From the NCBI GenBank assembly GCA_965657795.1, contig CBFHQJ010000008.1, positions 14,486 to 78,485 on the forward strand: 64,000 nucleotides of DNA, given 5' to 3'. The stretch comes from SW10 sp965657795 (GTDB lineage Bacteria > Verrucomicrobiota > Verrucomicrobiia > Verrucomicrobiales > Akkermansiaceae). The notes under the pieces are model-generated. The model made no database searches. It was not told the DNA's origin and saw only the letters and a program-made list of their open reading frames with translations. The position numbers and the translations under genes are program-made. Below are positions 1 through 9,073 of the stretch, piece by piece (position 1 is the stretch's first letter; the number at the start of each line of letters is the position of its first letter).

Positions 1-74
1 CCATCAGGGAGGGTCACCCTGAAAACGCGCTGGGAGTTTTCAGAAAGGAGTGTTTTTAATTCGGATAGTTTCAT
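1..74 (-). CDS. DUF6428-like protein, N-terminal fragment
   Basis: The ATG at 74..72 begins a reading frame that stays open to the window edge, giving about 24 residues starting MKLSELKTLLSEN. The start lies two bases after the ArsR stop codon, so the two are almost certainly one operon. The opening resembles the small DUF6428 family, whose members are commonly encoded directly after ArsR repressors in arsenic loci. That family assignment rests on a short N-terminus and on context. The rest of the gene is outside the window. Confidence 0.6.
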   Translation of the reverse strand, partial: MKLSELKTLLSENSQRVFRVTLPD

Positions 75-76
75 GA

Positions 77-463
77 CTAAATTTTCGTTTGAGTCTTTTT
101 TCTTGGGCTTAAATTTTGAGGCCCGGGGCAACAGCTATCCTCACGCTGCGCGAGCCTTTGCTGCGCATTCCTGGCATCATCCTTCCAAGATGGATCCTCG
201 GGTTCCGCGAAAAGCAGGCTCATCGAACGAATTAACCGGAGATACTTCTTCTCGATGCGAAAATAGGTCCACTTTTCACATTTTTCACTCTCCAGAAGAC
301 CCGCCTTCCGGATGATCTGAACATGACTGGAAATCGTCGATTGCGGCATCTCAAGGATGTCAGCCAACTCACAAATACAGAGCGCTTCGTCAGTGACGAG
401 AGAGACGATTCTCCAGCGAGTGGCATCTGCCAAAACCTTGTTGAATAGAACGAGTTTCGTCAT
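77..463 (-). CDS. ArsR/SmtB-family transcriptional repressor
   Basis: A 128-residue winged-helix repressor of the ArsR family. The N-terminus (LADATRWRIVSLV) is the family opening, followed by a CIC motif (LCICELADIL) just before the recognition helix (MPQSTISSHVQIIRKAGLL), and a beta-hairpin wing (WTYFRI). The Cys pair at the start of the DNA-binding helix is the classical As(III)-sensing position, and a further CC lies near the C-terminus. The frame extends upstream to 514, but a sigma70-like promoter lies at 501..474, inside that extension, so the ATG at 463 is preferred. It is followed at 2 bp by a DUF6428-like gene. Role: probably arsenite-responsive autorepression, inferred from family and motif. 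Confidence 0.85.
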   Translation of the reverse strand: MTKLVLFNKVLADATRWRIVSLVTDEALCICELADILEMPQSTISSHVQIIRKAGLLESEKCEKWTYFRIEKKYLRLIRSMSLLFAEPEDPSWKDDARNAQQRLAQREDSCCPGPQNLSPRKKTQTKI

Positions 464-473
464 GACGAGATTA

Positions 474-501
474 ATCATAACGACTTTTATCGTTTTGTAA
501 A
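474..501 (-). promoter_or_regulatory. Promoter with embedded operator for arsR-like operon
   Basis: On the minus strand TTTACA (501..496) and TATGAT (479..474) are separated by 16 bp, close to sigma70 consensus. The spacer and edges contain the inverted repeat AACGA-N6-TCGTT (494..479), suitable as an operator for the downstream ArsR repressor. A start about 7 bases after the -10 box would leave only a few bases before the ATG at 463, implying a near-leaderless transcript. This is sequence inspection only. Confidence 0.5.
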
Positions 502-571
502 GAATCCCTTTCATCGAAGATTTAAGCCTCCAATGACCCGGTCAGCGGATTTTGGGAGCGACACTCACCAA

Positions 572-1033
572 TCAACTCCTACTTTCCAGATATCCCAGAA
601 TCCCGCCCATCGCGGCATTCAGGACCTTCGAGGTCATCTCATAAGCCGGTCTCCCCATGCCAATCGGGTCGGGCACATCCACGCCGACCTTCCCGTCGAT
701 CTCCACGAAATCACACACGAGGTGGTATTTCTCCTCGTGCTCCGGGTGCATCATTTCGAGCATTTCAAGATGCCCCTCTGTCATGCAGAAAACGGCGTTC
801 GCCTCTTCCAGCATCGCCCCATCCACCATGCGGCTTCGGAAATTCTCCAGCTCAACTCCTTGATCTTTTAAAACCACCACCGTCTCACGGCTCGCCGAGC
901 TTCCCGGCTGGGCCGCCACTCCGGCCGAAGAAACCTCGATATCCGTTCCTTGAGCCGCCTTGCGAAAAATCCCTTCCGCCATCGGGCTCCGACAGGTATT
1001 TCCAGTGCACACAAACAAGACCTTTCGAGACAT
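572..1033 (-). CDS. Low-molecular-weight phosphatase, YwlE-like (protein arginine phosphatase type)
   Basis: 153 residues. The N-terminal P-loop FVCTGNTCRSPMAE is the C-X5-R signature of low-molecular-weight protein phosphatases, and VPDPIG near residue 120 supplies the catalytic DP loop. The Thr in CTGNTCRS is the residue that distinguishes YwlE-type arginine phosphatases from tyrosine phosphatases (usually Ile/Leu there), so an arginine phosphatase activity is the better guess. Relatives also include LMW arsenate reductases, and the ArsR gene lies just downstream on the same strand, but the extra C-terminal cysteines of ArsC are not obvious. The ATG at 1033 is chosen because the P-loop then begins at residue 5, as in the family. 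Divergent from the gene at 1086. Confidence 0.85.
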   Translation of the reverse strand: MSRKVLFVCTGNTCRSPMAEGIFRKAAQGTDIEVSSAGVAAQPGSSASRETVVVLKDQGVELENFRSRMVDGAMLEEANAVFCMTEGHLEMLEMMHPEHEEKYHLVCDFVEIDGKVGVDVPDPIGMGRPAYEMTSKVLNAAMGGILGYLESRS

Positions 1034-1085
1034 GGAAAGGAAGCTAGCGATTCCCAAGTATCTCTCAATAAGTAATTCATTCGTC

Positions 1086-1529
1086 ATGAAAATCCTCTTC
1101 GCTCCCATCAACATCATCCTGGCCGCACTCTTCTTCGTATTCGCCTGGTTCCAGCGAAACGACATCGATCCTGACATCTATTCCAGCCCCTCATTCGACA
1201 ACCCTACTCTCGACTCCGCACTTTGGTTTCTCTTTTACGCCATCATCGGATTCGCCTTCCTCTACCTTATCAAGAAGTCCCTCCCGTTTTGGTATTTCAT
1301 TCTCGCCATCATCGCCTGCCTCTTCGAAATGTATCTCTCCGGCCCCGGCCTCTGGGAAAACCTGACCGGCGACAAACCCTTCACTATGACCGGCGAGTCA
1401 ATGTCTGGAACCGACCCGCGCGTCGAACTGACCCGGGAATTCTTCGGCGCCCTCATCGCCCTCGCCGCCGTCCTCTTCCAATGGTGGCAAAACAAGAAGA
1501 TTAAACTTCGGCTCAAGGCCAAAGCCTGA
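1086..1529 (+). CDS. TMEM220-like membrane protein
   Basis: 147 residues with four hydrophobic segments: the N-terminus (ILFAPINIILAALFFVFAW), a segment near 45-60 (LWFLFYAIIGFAFLYLI), one near 63-80 (FWYFILAIIACLFEMYL), and a C-terminal one (FFGALIALAAVLFQWW). The sequence NDIDPD directly after the first helix resembles the conserved N-D-P-D-P patch of the small TMEM220 family. Function unknown. The ATG at 1086 places the first membrane helix at the very N-terminus, and upstream extension would overlap the divergent phosphatase. The next gene starts 3 bp after its stop, so they may be cotranscribed. Confidence 0.65.
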   Translation: MKILFAPINIILAALFFVFAWFQRNDIDPDIYSSPSFDNPTLDSALWFLFYAIIGFAFLYLIKKSLPFWYFILAIIACLFEMYLSGPGLWENLTGDKPFTMTGESMSGTDPRVELTREFFGALIALAAVLFQWWQNKKIKLRLKAKA

Positions 1530-1532
1530 TTC

Positions 1533-2324
1533 ATGAAGAATCTCGGCTACCACACGGACGCCATTTTCCACCAGCTCGATGGTGAAATCATCGACCGGGG
1601 CGAATACTATCTCATCCGCACACCGACCAATCCAACTTACTACTGGGGAAACTATCTCCTCTTTAAATCGGAGCCGACAAATGGCTGCTTCGAGGATTGG
1701 ATTAAGGTTCACCGGGAGGAATTCGGAGAAAGCCCGGATCACATTGCCATCGGTTGGGATGATTATGAGCGCGGCGAAGTCGCGGAATTTGAAGAGAATG
1801 GTTTCGAACTTAGTGAAGACATCGTCCTCTCGCTGACCGAGGCACCAAACGAGATGCGAACCAATCCGGATCTCGTCACTCGCAAATTTGCCACCGACTC
1901 AGATTGGCAGGCCTCCATCGCCGCACAGATTGCCGAATGCCCTTCTGAGATCCCCGTGGAAGACTACCGTGTCTTCATCAACGACCAGATGACCAATCAT
2001 CGCCTTAAGCAAGATCGAGGATATGGCTTCTACTGGGGAGCATTTCTCAATGACGAACTCGTCGGTGATATGGGGATCTTCTTTGATCGGGAGAACAAAA
2101 TCGCACGCTTTCAAAGTGTCGCCACCGTCGCGGCCCACCGGCGAAAACGAGTCTGCGCGACCCTCCTTGATAAAGTGATCAGAACAACTTTCGCGGAGGA
2201 ACAAATCGACAGTTTCGTCATCGCAGCTGAACACGGAAGCATCGCAGAACGAATTTATCGATCCTTTGGCTTTCAGGAGCACGGTCTGCAATGGCGCCTC
2301 TTTAAGAAGCCAAGCACCACCTAA
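1533..2324 (+). CDS. GNAT-family N-acetyltransferase
   Basis: 263 residues. The C-terminal half holds the GNAT fold: a beta strand ending FQSVATVAAHRRKRVCATLL contains the acetyl-CoA pyrophosphate-binding loop (here R-R-K-R-V-C in place of R/Q-X-X-G-X-G/A), followed by the late signature YRSFGFQEHG. The N-terminal half has a YYLIRTPTNPTYYWGNYLLF segment seen in two-domain GNATs. The glycine of the pyrophosphate loop is replaced by Arg/Val, which is unusual. Substrate unknown. Starts 3 bp after the TMEM220-like gene. Confidence 0.8.
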   Translation: MKNLGYHTDAIFHQLDGEIIDRGEYYLIRTPTNPTYYWGNYLLFKSEPTNGCFEDWIKVHREEFGESPDHIAIGWDDYERGEVAEFEENGFELSEDIVLSLTEAPNEMRTNPDLVTRKFATDSDWQASIAAQIAECPSEIPVEDYRVFINDQMTNHRLKQDRGYGFYWGAFLNDELVGDMGIFFDRENKIARFQSVATVAAHRRKRVCATLLDKVIRTTFAEEQIDSFVIAAEHGSIAERIYRSFGFQEHGLQWRLFKKPSTT

Positions 2325-2332
2325 AATCGGCA

Positions 2333-3571
2333 TCAAATTCCAGCTGGCTTCCAGGCCTCGGAATATTTCCTCTGCCAATGCTCCCTGGGGGCATCAGTGC
2401 CCTTGATCTGAATCCCCTCACGATAGGAAATATTTCCGAGATGGCAGAGCATCGTGCTCTTTTGGGCATCGGAAATTTGCGAATTTAGGGCATCTCCATT
2501 TCGGATCGCATTCACAAAATTTTGGAAGTGAGGAACATCGCTCAACTTGGGAACATTCTCGTGAACCAGCTTTCCGGCATTGTCGTAAATCCGGTAGCCC
2601 CCACCGTCAAACGACATGATTCCGCCATCGCCATAAATACTGACGAAGGCATGCTTCTCGTGCTTTCGCTGCAGACAACTACTGCCATACCAACTCATCC
2701 CCACCTTGCCAAAATCATAGGTGGCATCCGCAGTATCGGGCGTCTCCTGATCGTCGTCAAAGTGGTATCGCCCGCCCGTGTAGCTGGTGCGATTTGGTGA
2801 ATCGACATCCAAGGCCCAGCGCGCGATATCGAGGGCATGAACGCCATTGTTGGCTAATTCACCGCCACCATAAAGCCAGTGCCAATGCCAGTTGTAGTGG
2901 ATCAAATTATCTTTGTAGGGACGCGCCGGAACCGGCCCCTGCCAGAGATCGTAATCAAGGTGAGCCGGAACTGAAGCCGCCTTCCCTTTCCCAATCGAGC
3001 CCCGCTTGTTATCATACCAGCAACGCGCATATCGGAGTTCCCCGATCACTCCGGCCTTGAGCTTTTCAATTCCTTCCCGATAACCCGGAGCGCTCCGCCT
3101 TTGATTGCCCATCTGCACCTTGCGATTCGTTCTTTGGGCAGCCGCCACCATAAGCTCGGCTTCGCGTGGATTGTGGCTCCCGGGTTTTTCAACATAGACA
3201 TGCTTCCCGGCATCACAGGCCAGAATGGTCGCCGGAGCCTGCCAAAAATTTGGAGTGGCAATCGATAAAACATCGACGTCCTTGTCCTCAAGAATACGAC
3301 GGAAGTCGGTCACGGCTTTCGGTACTTTTCCATTCTGACGTTCACTCGCATACTTCGCCCCGGCGGCTAATCGGGTCTGATCAACATCGCAAACGTAGGC
3401 AATCTCGACGCCATCAAGCTTCGCAAAATTGCTAATATGCGCTTTCCCCCTGTTTAGCCCCATCACGCCCACCCGGAGCTTCTGTCCCGGTTTCGTCTCA
3501 GCTCGTAAATGACCTGCAAGTGTAGCTGCGGAAGCTGTGGTGATAAATTGGCGACGATTTTTCATCCCCAA
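2333..3571 (-). CDS. Tat-exported Gfo/Idh/MocA-family oxidoreductase
   Basis: 412 residues. A twin-arginine signal (NRRQFITTASAATLAG) is followed by the Rossmann segment LRVGVMGLNRGKAHI and the family motif YVEKPGSHN near residue 130; a GFO/IDH C-terminal domain follows (YDLWQGPVPARPY, HYNWHWHWLYGGGELANNGVHALDIARW). The HWHWLYGGGELANNGVH stretch is typical of the many secreted paralogues in Planctomycetes and Verrucomicrobia. Probably an NAD(P)-dependent sugar oxidoreductase or glycosidase-like enzyme acting outside the cytoplasm. Convergent with the GNAT gene (8 bp gap). MKN at 3565 is an alternative start. Confidence 0.9.
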   Translation of the reverse strand: MGMKNRRQFITTASAATLAGHLRAETKPGQKLRVGVMGLNRGKAHISNFAKLDGVEIAYVCDVDQTRLAAGAKYASERQNGKVPKAVTDFRRILEDKDVDVLSIATPNFWQAPATILACDAGKHVYVEKPGSHNPREAELMVAAAQRTNRKVQMGNQRRSAPGYREGIEKLKAGVIGELRYARCWYDNKRGSIGKGKAASVPAHLDYDLWQGPVPARPYKDNLIHYNWHWHWLYGGGELANNGVHALDIARWALDVDSPNRTSYTGGRYHFDDDQETPDTADATYDFGKVGMSWYGSSCLQRKHEKHAFVSIYGDGGIMSFDGGGYRIYDNAGKLVHENVPKLSDVPHFQNFVNAIRNGDALNSQISDAQKSTMLCHLGNISYREGIQIKGTDAPREHWQRKYSEAWKPAGI

Positions 3572-3687
3572 GTTCTAAAGATTTTCACAACTGCTGGCGA
3601 GCATTTCGGCACCGGATTTCAAAGCAGCACGCAGAATGAGATTGGTCAGCAAGACAGATGCGATAGTCTTCAATCAAATTAGAATTC

Positions 3688-5088
3688 ATGCCCCCTTCCA
3701 TCTCCCAATCCTTCACGCGCCGAAATTTTCTGCAACAGAGCGCGCGGGCACTCCCCGCCGGCTTATTGTCCCTTCAAAACATTCACGGACAAGAATCAGG
3801 TGAACGCCCCAAACAAGATGAAGGCGTGCAAGTCATCAACCCACGCGCCCGGGTTCCAGTCGGTCTCATCATCGACGACTCCACCTGTCTCGTGAATCTC
3901 AACAAGTTCGCAATGCCGCAATTCAACGCGGCCTTTGGAGCAAAGAACAAAGCTTATCAGCGCGACTGGAAAAGTTGGTCCAATGAGATCCCAGACGATT
4001 TCGTGAGGAAGTTTGGTGACTGGTGCGGCGAACATGGAGTGAAGGGAAAATACAGCATCGTTCCCTACCCCGCTTGCGTCGGGCGACTCGACCGCGAAGT
4101 GCCCGGCTGGTCGCGGCGCGAAATGAATGAGAGCATCAGACTCGTTCGCGACCGGATGATGCCGAACTGGGACATCCATCCCGAGATGGTCACCCACACC
4201 CGCGTCATTGATTTAAAAACTGGTCACCCCTATCCTGAAAATTCGCCCCGCTTCATGGAAAACTGGGATTGGACGACTGGCAGGAGTGTCGACGAACTCG
4301 CGAGCTACCACGCTTACGCGCTACAAATTCTCAAAAACATCGATCTCCCTTGCGAGGGCCTGACCACTCCGGGCGGATACGGAAACAAAGCCCTGCCCCA
4401 GCTTTCACAAGCGACTCTGGAATCGGTGCACGATGTTTTCAGCACTGAGATTCCCCACTACTTCCGCCATCTTTATACCGACGATACCAGCGTGGTTCCA
4501 AGAGTTGAAAATGCCAGTGGCCTCGATGGTGATGATCCGCGATGTGTCGTCAGCATCATCGGATGCACCGGCGACTGGACCGGCGGTTGGGACAACGTGG
4601 AACCCGCAGGGGCTGACAAATTTATCACCGCCGATCTCAAATCAGGTCGCATGGTGGATGTCATCACGCGAGGTGAACCCGCGATGATGGTTTGTCACTG
4701 GACCGGCATTCACTGGAACGGAGAAGAGAAGGGGTTCAAGGTCTTCCAGGAAGTGGTGCGAAGATTGCACTCCCGCTTTGATCATCTGATCTGGATGAAG
4801 CTCAGCGAGCTGTCCCGCTACTGGGCCGCCAAGGAATTGACCCAAATCGAAATTGCAGACGAAGCCATTCATTTTCAGGCGCCCTTCTCCTGCCCCGACT
4901 TTACCGTTGCCATTCCAAAAGGCGGGCCCGGCGATCCCGTCGTTACCCACGGAAAAAGCATCAACTCGCTCAAGAAGGTGACTTCTCAAAAACGGCTGGA
5001 ATCCAATACCTGGTGCAATAACAAGGAGCGGCTGATCGCCTGTTTTGATCTTCCGAAAGGAAAATCAATGCTCGTTTCACAGCGCTGA
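3688..5088 (+). CDS. Tat-exported polysaccharide-deacetylase-like protein
   Basis: 466 residues. Tat-type signal at residues 10-25 (TRRNFLQQSARALPAG). The mature part begins VPVGLIIDDSTCLVN, resembling the first strand of NodB-type deacetylases with an Asp pair, and later has HGVKGKYSIVPYPA and TPGGYGNKAL, which fit the same alpha/beta-barrel. Such long forms are widespread in PVC bacteria and mostly uncharacterised. Substrate cannot be read from sequence. The divergent oxidoreductase at 2333-3571 is also Tat-exported, so the two may act on the same carbohydrate, and the regulator gene starts 73 bp downstream. Confidence 0.55.
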   Translation: MPPSISQSFTRRNFLQQSARALPAGLLSLQNIHGQESGERPKQDEGVQVINPRARVPVGLIIDDSTCLVNLNKFAMPQFNAAFGAKNKAYQRDWKSWSNEIPDDFVRKFGDWCGEHGVKGKYSIVPYPACVGRLDREVPGWSRREMNESIRLVRDRMMPNWDIHPEMVTHTRVIDLKTGHPYPENSPRFMENWDWTTGRSVDELASYHAYALQILKNIDLPCEGLTTPGGYGNKALPQLSQATLESVHDVFSTEIPHYFRHLYTDDTSVVPRVENASGLDGDDPRCVVSIIGCTGDWTGGWDNVEPAGADKFITADLKSGRMVDVITRGEPAMMVCHWTGIHWNGEEKGFKVFQEVVRRLHSRFDHLIWMKLSELSRYWAAKELTQIEIADEAIHFQAPFSCPDFTVAIPKGGPGDPVVTHGKSINSLKKVTSQKRLESNTWCNNKERLIACFDLPKGKSMLVSQR

Positions 5089-5161
5089 ACGGATCCCTAG
5101 TTCTTCTTCGCTGCTGGAACGGCAACATCCAGAGTTCGTTTCCTTTCTTTTTCATCCCGGG

Positions 5162-6052
5162 ATGATTACAACTCTCAAAGTGGAATGGATACGTCAGGAC
5201 GGGTTGCCAAACCCTTTGGATAAGCTTGGGGTGAGCTTGGGCTTCTTTCGACGCTTCGCAGATTCGTTTTGGAAGGCCACCGGCATGGAAGTGGATTTGG
5301 TGTATGCCGATGGCGAGCCATGGGAAAGTGTGGCCCGGCGGGTCAAGGGGCCTTTTTGCCGCAAACTGGCCCTGAACCCATCCTATGCCGGACTTTGTAG
5401 CGAGTGCTTTTTGGGCGCCTGCCAGGTGGCTCAATTGAAAAATGCTTTCCACACCGTGAGTTGCCATGCCGGACAAAATTTCTCTGTCCGCTCACTAGGT
5501 CAAATTGGTGGTGCTGGCGTTCTCATCCTGACCGGACGTGTGGTGACAACAGACCATGAGGAAATCGCTGAAGACTTCACCGGAACAGGACCCGAATCGC
5601 CCCACATCAAAACCGAGGAGAGCTACCAAAGCGCCCTGCAACTCATCGACCTTTCACTCCCCTTCCTTCGTCTTCGTCTCGATATTGACCTCCTCCTTGC
5701 CTCCCGGGAACTTCCTCCTCTGGTGAGAAAAGCCTGTCACTACGTGGACGAACATTTTCGTGAAAACATCAGCGTGGCTTCAGAATGCGGAGTAAGCACG
5801 AACTACCTCTCTCACAGCTTCACCAAGCAAACTGGAAATCCTCTGAGCCGCTACATTTCAGCGGTCCGGATTGGGCACGCGATGTTTTTGCTACAGGAGG
5901 CAAAACCCGCCATCTCAGAGATCGCCTTTGAAGTCGGCTTTCAATCCCTCTCCCAATTCAACCGGACATTTAGAGCGCTCCGGGGAATGGCGCCGGGCGA
6001 GTTTTGCCGCCAAGAGCGAGGCAGCGGTCGGGAAAAAGCAGATTCTGCCTAG
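5162..6052 (+). CDS. AraC-family regulator with PocR sensory domain
   Basis: 296 residues. The N-terminal part has the PocR-type cluster (GLCSECFLGACQVA then TVSCHAG), a cysteine-rich ligand-sensing domain; the C-terminal 100 residues are a double HTH of AraC type (SVASECGVSTNYLSHSF, then ISEIAFEVGFQSLSQFNRTF). The ATG at 5162 starts a well-formed domain; the frame extends upstream into the preceding gene. It follows the deacetylase-like gene closely and is likely to control it or the divergent oxidoreductase, sensing a small hydrocarbon or sugar-derived ligand (inference). Confidence 0.85.
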   Translation: MITTLKVEWIRQDGLPNPLDKLGVSLGFFRRFADSFWKATGMEVDLVYADGEPWESVARRVKGPFCRKLALNPSYAGLCSECFLGACQVAQLKNAFHTVSCHAGQNFSVRSLGQIGGAGVLILTGRVVTTDHEEIAEDFTGTGPESPHIKTEESYQSALQLIDLSLPFLRLRLDIDLLLASRELPPLVRKACHYVDEHFRENISVASECGVSTNYLSHSFTKQTGNPLSRYISAVRIGHAMFLLQEAKPAISEIAFEVGFQSLSQFNRTFRALRGMAPGEFCRQERGSGREKADSA

Positions 6053-6189
6053 TCAAAGAACCGTAGACGCGTGGCCTGAAAAATGCCCCGTCCGGTATCT
6101 TTCCAGTGTGAGTGAGAGCCCTGCGATGGGCGACCACGGACCACCAAGGACATCAAATCCGCATTCCGCGGGCAATCCACCCATAACAT

Positions 6190-6229
6190 GAACCTTTGAG
6201 GTTCACGCCACCTCCTCCCGGGAGGTGGC
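6190..6229. repeat. Tandem hairpins in intergenic region
   Basis: Two adjacent inverted repeats: GAACCT-TTG-AGGTTC (6190-6204) and GCCACCTCC-TCCCG-GGAGGTGGC (6207-6229). They sit between the AraC-type gene and the interrupted propeller gene. No T-tract follows, so this is not a classical terminator. It could be a REP-like element or an RNA structure. The rest of 6053-6287 shows nothing I can name. Confidence 0.5.
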
Positions 6230-6287
6230 TCACCTGCGGGGATGCCTGTGCCGAATGCTCCAGCTCAACCCAAGTGAACATCACCTC

Positions 6288-8927
6288 ATGAAAGTGCGCA
6301 ATTCCCCCCCATCATCTCAATCCTTGATTGTTAAATTCGTTCTTATCCTTTTGACAAGCATTCTGGCAAAACCACTCTCCGCCAGCCTTTCGGAAGATTG
6401 GTATTTCAGCTCGGCTTATCCCACCCAAATTTCCCTAAACGCAGTCTGGGCTGAATCTGAAAACAGCGTTTACGTCGCCGGAGATGGCGGGGCCATCTTC
6501 CACTGGAACGTGAGCTCGTGGTCCGAGATGGAGACACCCACCGAACGCCCCCTTTTTAGCATTCACGGATCGAGCAACGACAACATCTGGGCTGTCGGTG
6601 GTGACTCCTACCAGTCGACGAACGACGACCGATCGGTTGTTCTTCACTACGATGGCTCCTCCTGGCAAGAAATGCCGGTGCCCGTCGATTGGGCGGGGCA
6701 ACGCCTTACCCTCTCCGACGTCTGAGTCCAATCCCCCACTGAAGTTTGGACAATCATTGAGAGCTACCTGTCGCTTTTCAAATGGGACGGCACTCAGTGG
6801 ATCGATGTCGATTTTCAAGGATCCATCGCGGGAGGATTTGTGGAAGGAAGCATGAAGGATGTCCAATGGGTCGACGGCGTCGGCCTTTTCCTGATCGGAA
6901 CCCACGGGCAGATCTTACATTTCGATGGCTCCACCTGGACTCTTGAGCAACAACTCGAACAAGGAAACTTCAGCACCAATATTCTCACCACCATTCACGC
7001 CGTCGATGCCGATCACATCTACGCCGGCCACAACTCGGGCACCGTTTACCAGCGAAACCCGGGCGGCACCTGGACCGATCTCGAGCTCAATGAAGGAGGC
7101 TTCTTTGGCAGTGGTCAAATTCTGGATATCCGCGGTCAAAGTCCCGATGACCTCTACTTCTTCACCGATCGCACCATTCGTCATTTCACCGGACTAGCAC
7201 CCACTCAAAACACCGAATATGGTCGCAGTGTTCGCGGCAGTTGGAAAGCTGCTGATTCAGCCGGAGATCAACTCTTCATCGTCGATAATCAAGGTGGCGT
7301 TTACCAGTTCGATTCTTCCACCTCGAGCTTGAGTCCGCTGGCCGTGAGTGTGGGAGATTATTTCAATGGCAGGCTTAACGGAGCGACGGCATTCGGTAGT
7401 GATGGCCTCCTTCTCTTTGGCGATGGAATGCACTATCAGGACCCCGCCATGGCCCTGGCAACCTCCAACGGGAGTTCCATCAATCGATTCCCGGTCGACC
7501 AGATGCCCGAAGGAGCTTCTCACAGCGCTAATATGATTGCTGCAGCGACCCGGTCGGACGGAGAAATCACAGTCGTCTTTGATGACTTCCAAACCGGCAG
7601 AAGCGGCATCTATTCCAAAGAAGCCGACGGATGGTTCCGCCGTCAGGCCGACTACTTCGCCGGCAACGGCATGCAACTTAATTACTCATCGTCAAACCTG
7701 CTCTACATGTGCGATTCCCAAAGGGTTGCTTATTGGCCAAATCCCACCTCTGGGGCAGTCGAGATCCTCAGACTCTCGTTGGAGGAGGCTGCAGAAGAAC
7801 GCTTCACCGCCCTCTGGTCACCGGATGATAATCGTGTTTTCGTTGGTGGACACGACGGCCAGATTAGACGCTGGGATGGCACCAACTGGCAGCCGAAGAC
7901 CACTCTCCCCGACGTTGAAATCGGAGCTCTGACCGGCGATAACGATCACGTTTATGCCATTGCTTTCGATGACGGCAGCTTCGGCGACACCGGTCATCTT
8001 TGGCATAGATCCCCTGCCGGAACATGGACCGAAATCCCACTAATTCCAGACCTTGCTGTTAAGCCCCTTGGATTCGCCAAAAGTCGTGACGAAATCTACT
8101 TTGCCTACGCCACCCCAACTAACTTCATCGGAGGAGGGCGCACTTTTATTACCAAACTTCAAGGAGCGTCCGCTGTTCCCGAGGTCACCGGTCTCTCCTC
8201 GCAGTATGACGCCATCACATCCAATGCCGCTGGTGATATCTTCCTTCTCAATGCTTCCGGGCACTTTCTAACAAACCGGGAAGCGCCAAGCACCTTCGCC
8301 TCAGGCATCGTGCCTCATCAAGAGGACACTTGGCACGGACTCGAATCGGCCGGGATTCAAATTACCCCCTCCTCATCTTTGGACGGTCACAGTTACTTTG
8401 TCGGCTGGCGCTCACCCGGGCTGGTTTCCCCCGAATTGATCCCCGCACATTTTCAACCCGGCCAAGAGCATTGGGTTCTCAATCATGAAAATGTCATCAC
8501 AGAAGAAAACTCTCCGGAGTTCCGCTTTCGCTTCGCCTACGAACCAACTCTTCTCCCGCCCTCCTTCGATCCCTCGCACGCCACAATGCTCCGCTTCGAC
8601 GGTTCCGTTTGGGAGCCGGTGCCTGCGATCGTCAACGAGGCTGAAGGCTATATCGAAACAAGCACTCCCACCGCAACCTCCACTTGGGTTATTGCCATTG
8701 ATCAAAGAGATCCCATTACCCCAAGCTCTCTTTCGACTGCGGCAGCGGGAACGGATTCGATCACCCTCAGTTGGCCCGCAGATGTTTCTCAAACACTTTA
8801 TTCGTCGATCAATCTCGAACCCGGCTCCTGGGTCGCAGTTCCAGAGACCCCAACCATCCTCGGTGATCTCAAAACACTGACCATCTCCCGGGCCGACCAT
8901 CGCCTCTTCTTCCGTCTTGGAGATTAG
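6288..8927 (+). pseudogene. Secreted beta-propeller protein gene interrupted by in-frame TGA
   Basis: One reading frame of 879 codons broken only by TGA at 6723-6725 (codon 146). The N-terminus has a signal peptide (FVLILLTSILAKPLSASL). Both halves carry the same propeller repeat, of the form [V/I]xG-S-x-[D/N]-[D/N]-[V/I]-[W/Y], for example SIHGSSNDNIWAVG before the stop and DIRGQSPDDLYFF after it, and the TGA falls inside one repeat (LSDV-stop-VQSPTEVW). The C-terminus has a fibronectin-like tail ending ISRADHRLFFRLGD. The equivalent position in other repeats holds W, H, Q or R, so TGG or CGA to TGA is the simplest history. Alternatives are sequencing error or recoding (the window encodes SelB). 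A downstream restart at 6840 would give 695 residues without a signal peptide. Confidence 0.8.
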
Positions 8928-9073
8928 CTCTGTCCACCCCATATACTTGGTCCGAGGTAAAAATTTATGGAGGGAAATGAAAGAGAGGGGAGTCTCCGGC
9001 ACTAATTGATTGATGGTTCCTGTCTTAAATGCGAAGGAGCTTCGAACTCACTTATCCTAAGAAACTCCAGCAA

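Noticed and set aside
572..1033. Arsenate reductase ArsC
   Set aside because: The Thr in CTGNTCRS and the absence of the extra C-terminal cysteine pair favour a YwlE-like phosphatase, although the ArsR gene is close.
6723..6725. Genetic code 4 (TGA read as tryptophan)
   Set aside because: TGA is used as an ordinary stop in the genes ending at 1529, 5088, 16782, 21330 and 25805, so a whole-genome reassignment is excluded.
6723..6751. Firm claim of selenocysteine insertion at the TGA
   Set aside because: The repeat context predicts Trp or Arg, there is no Cys in sister repeats, and the stem is short. It is kept only as a low-weight alternative.
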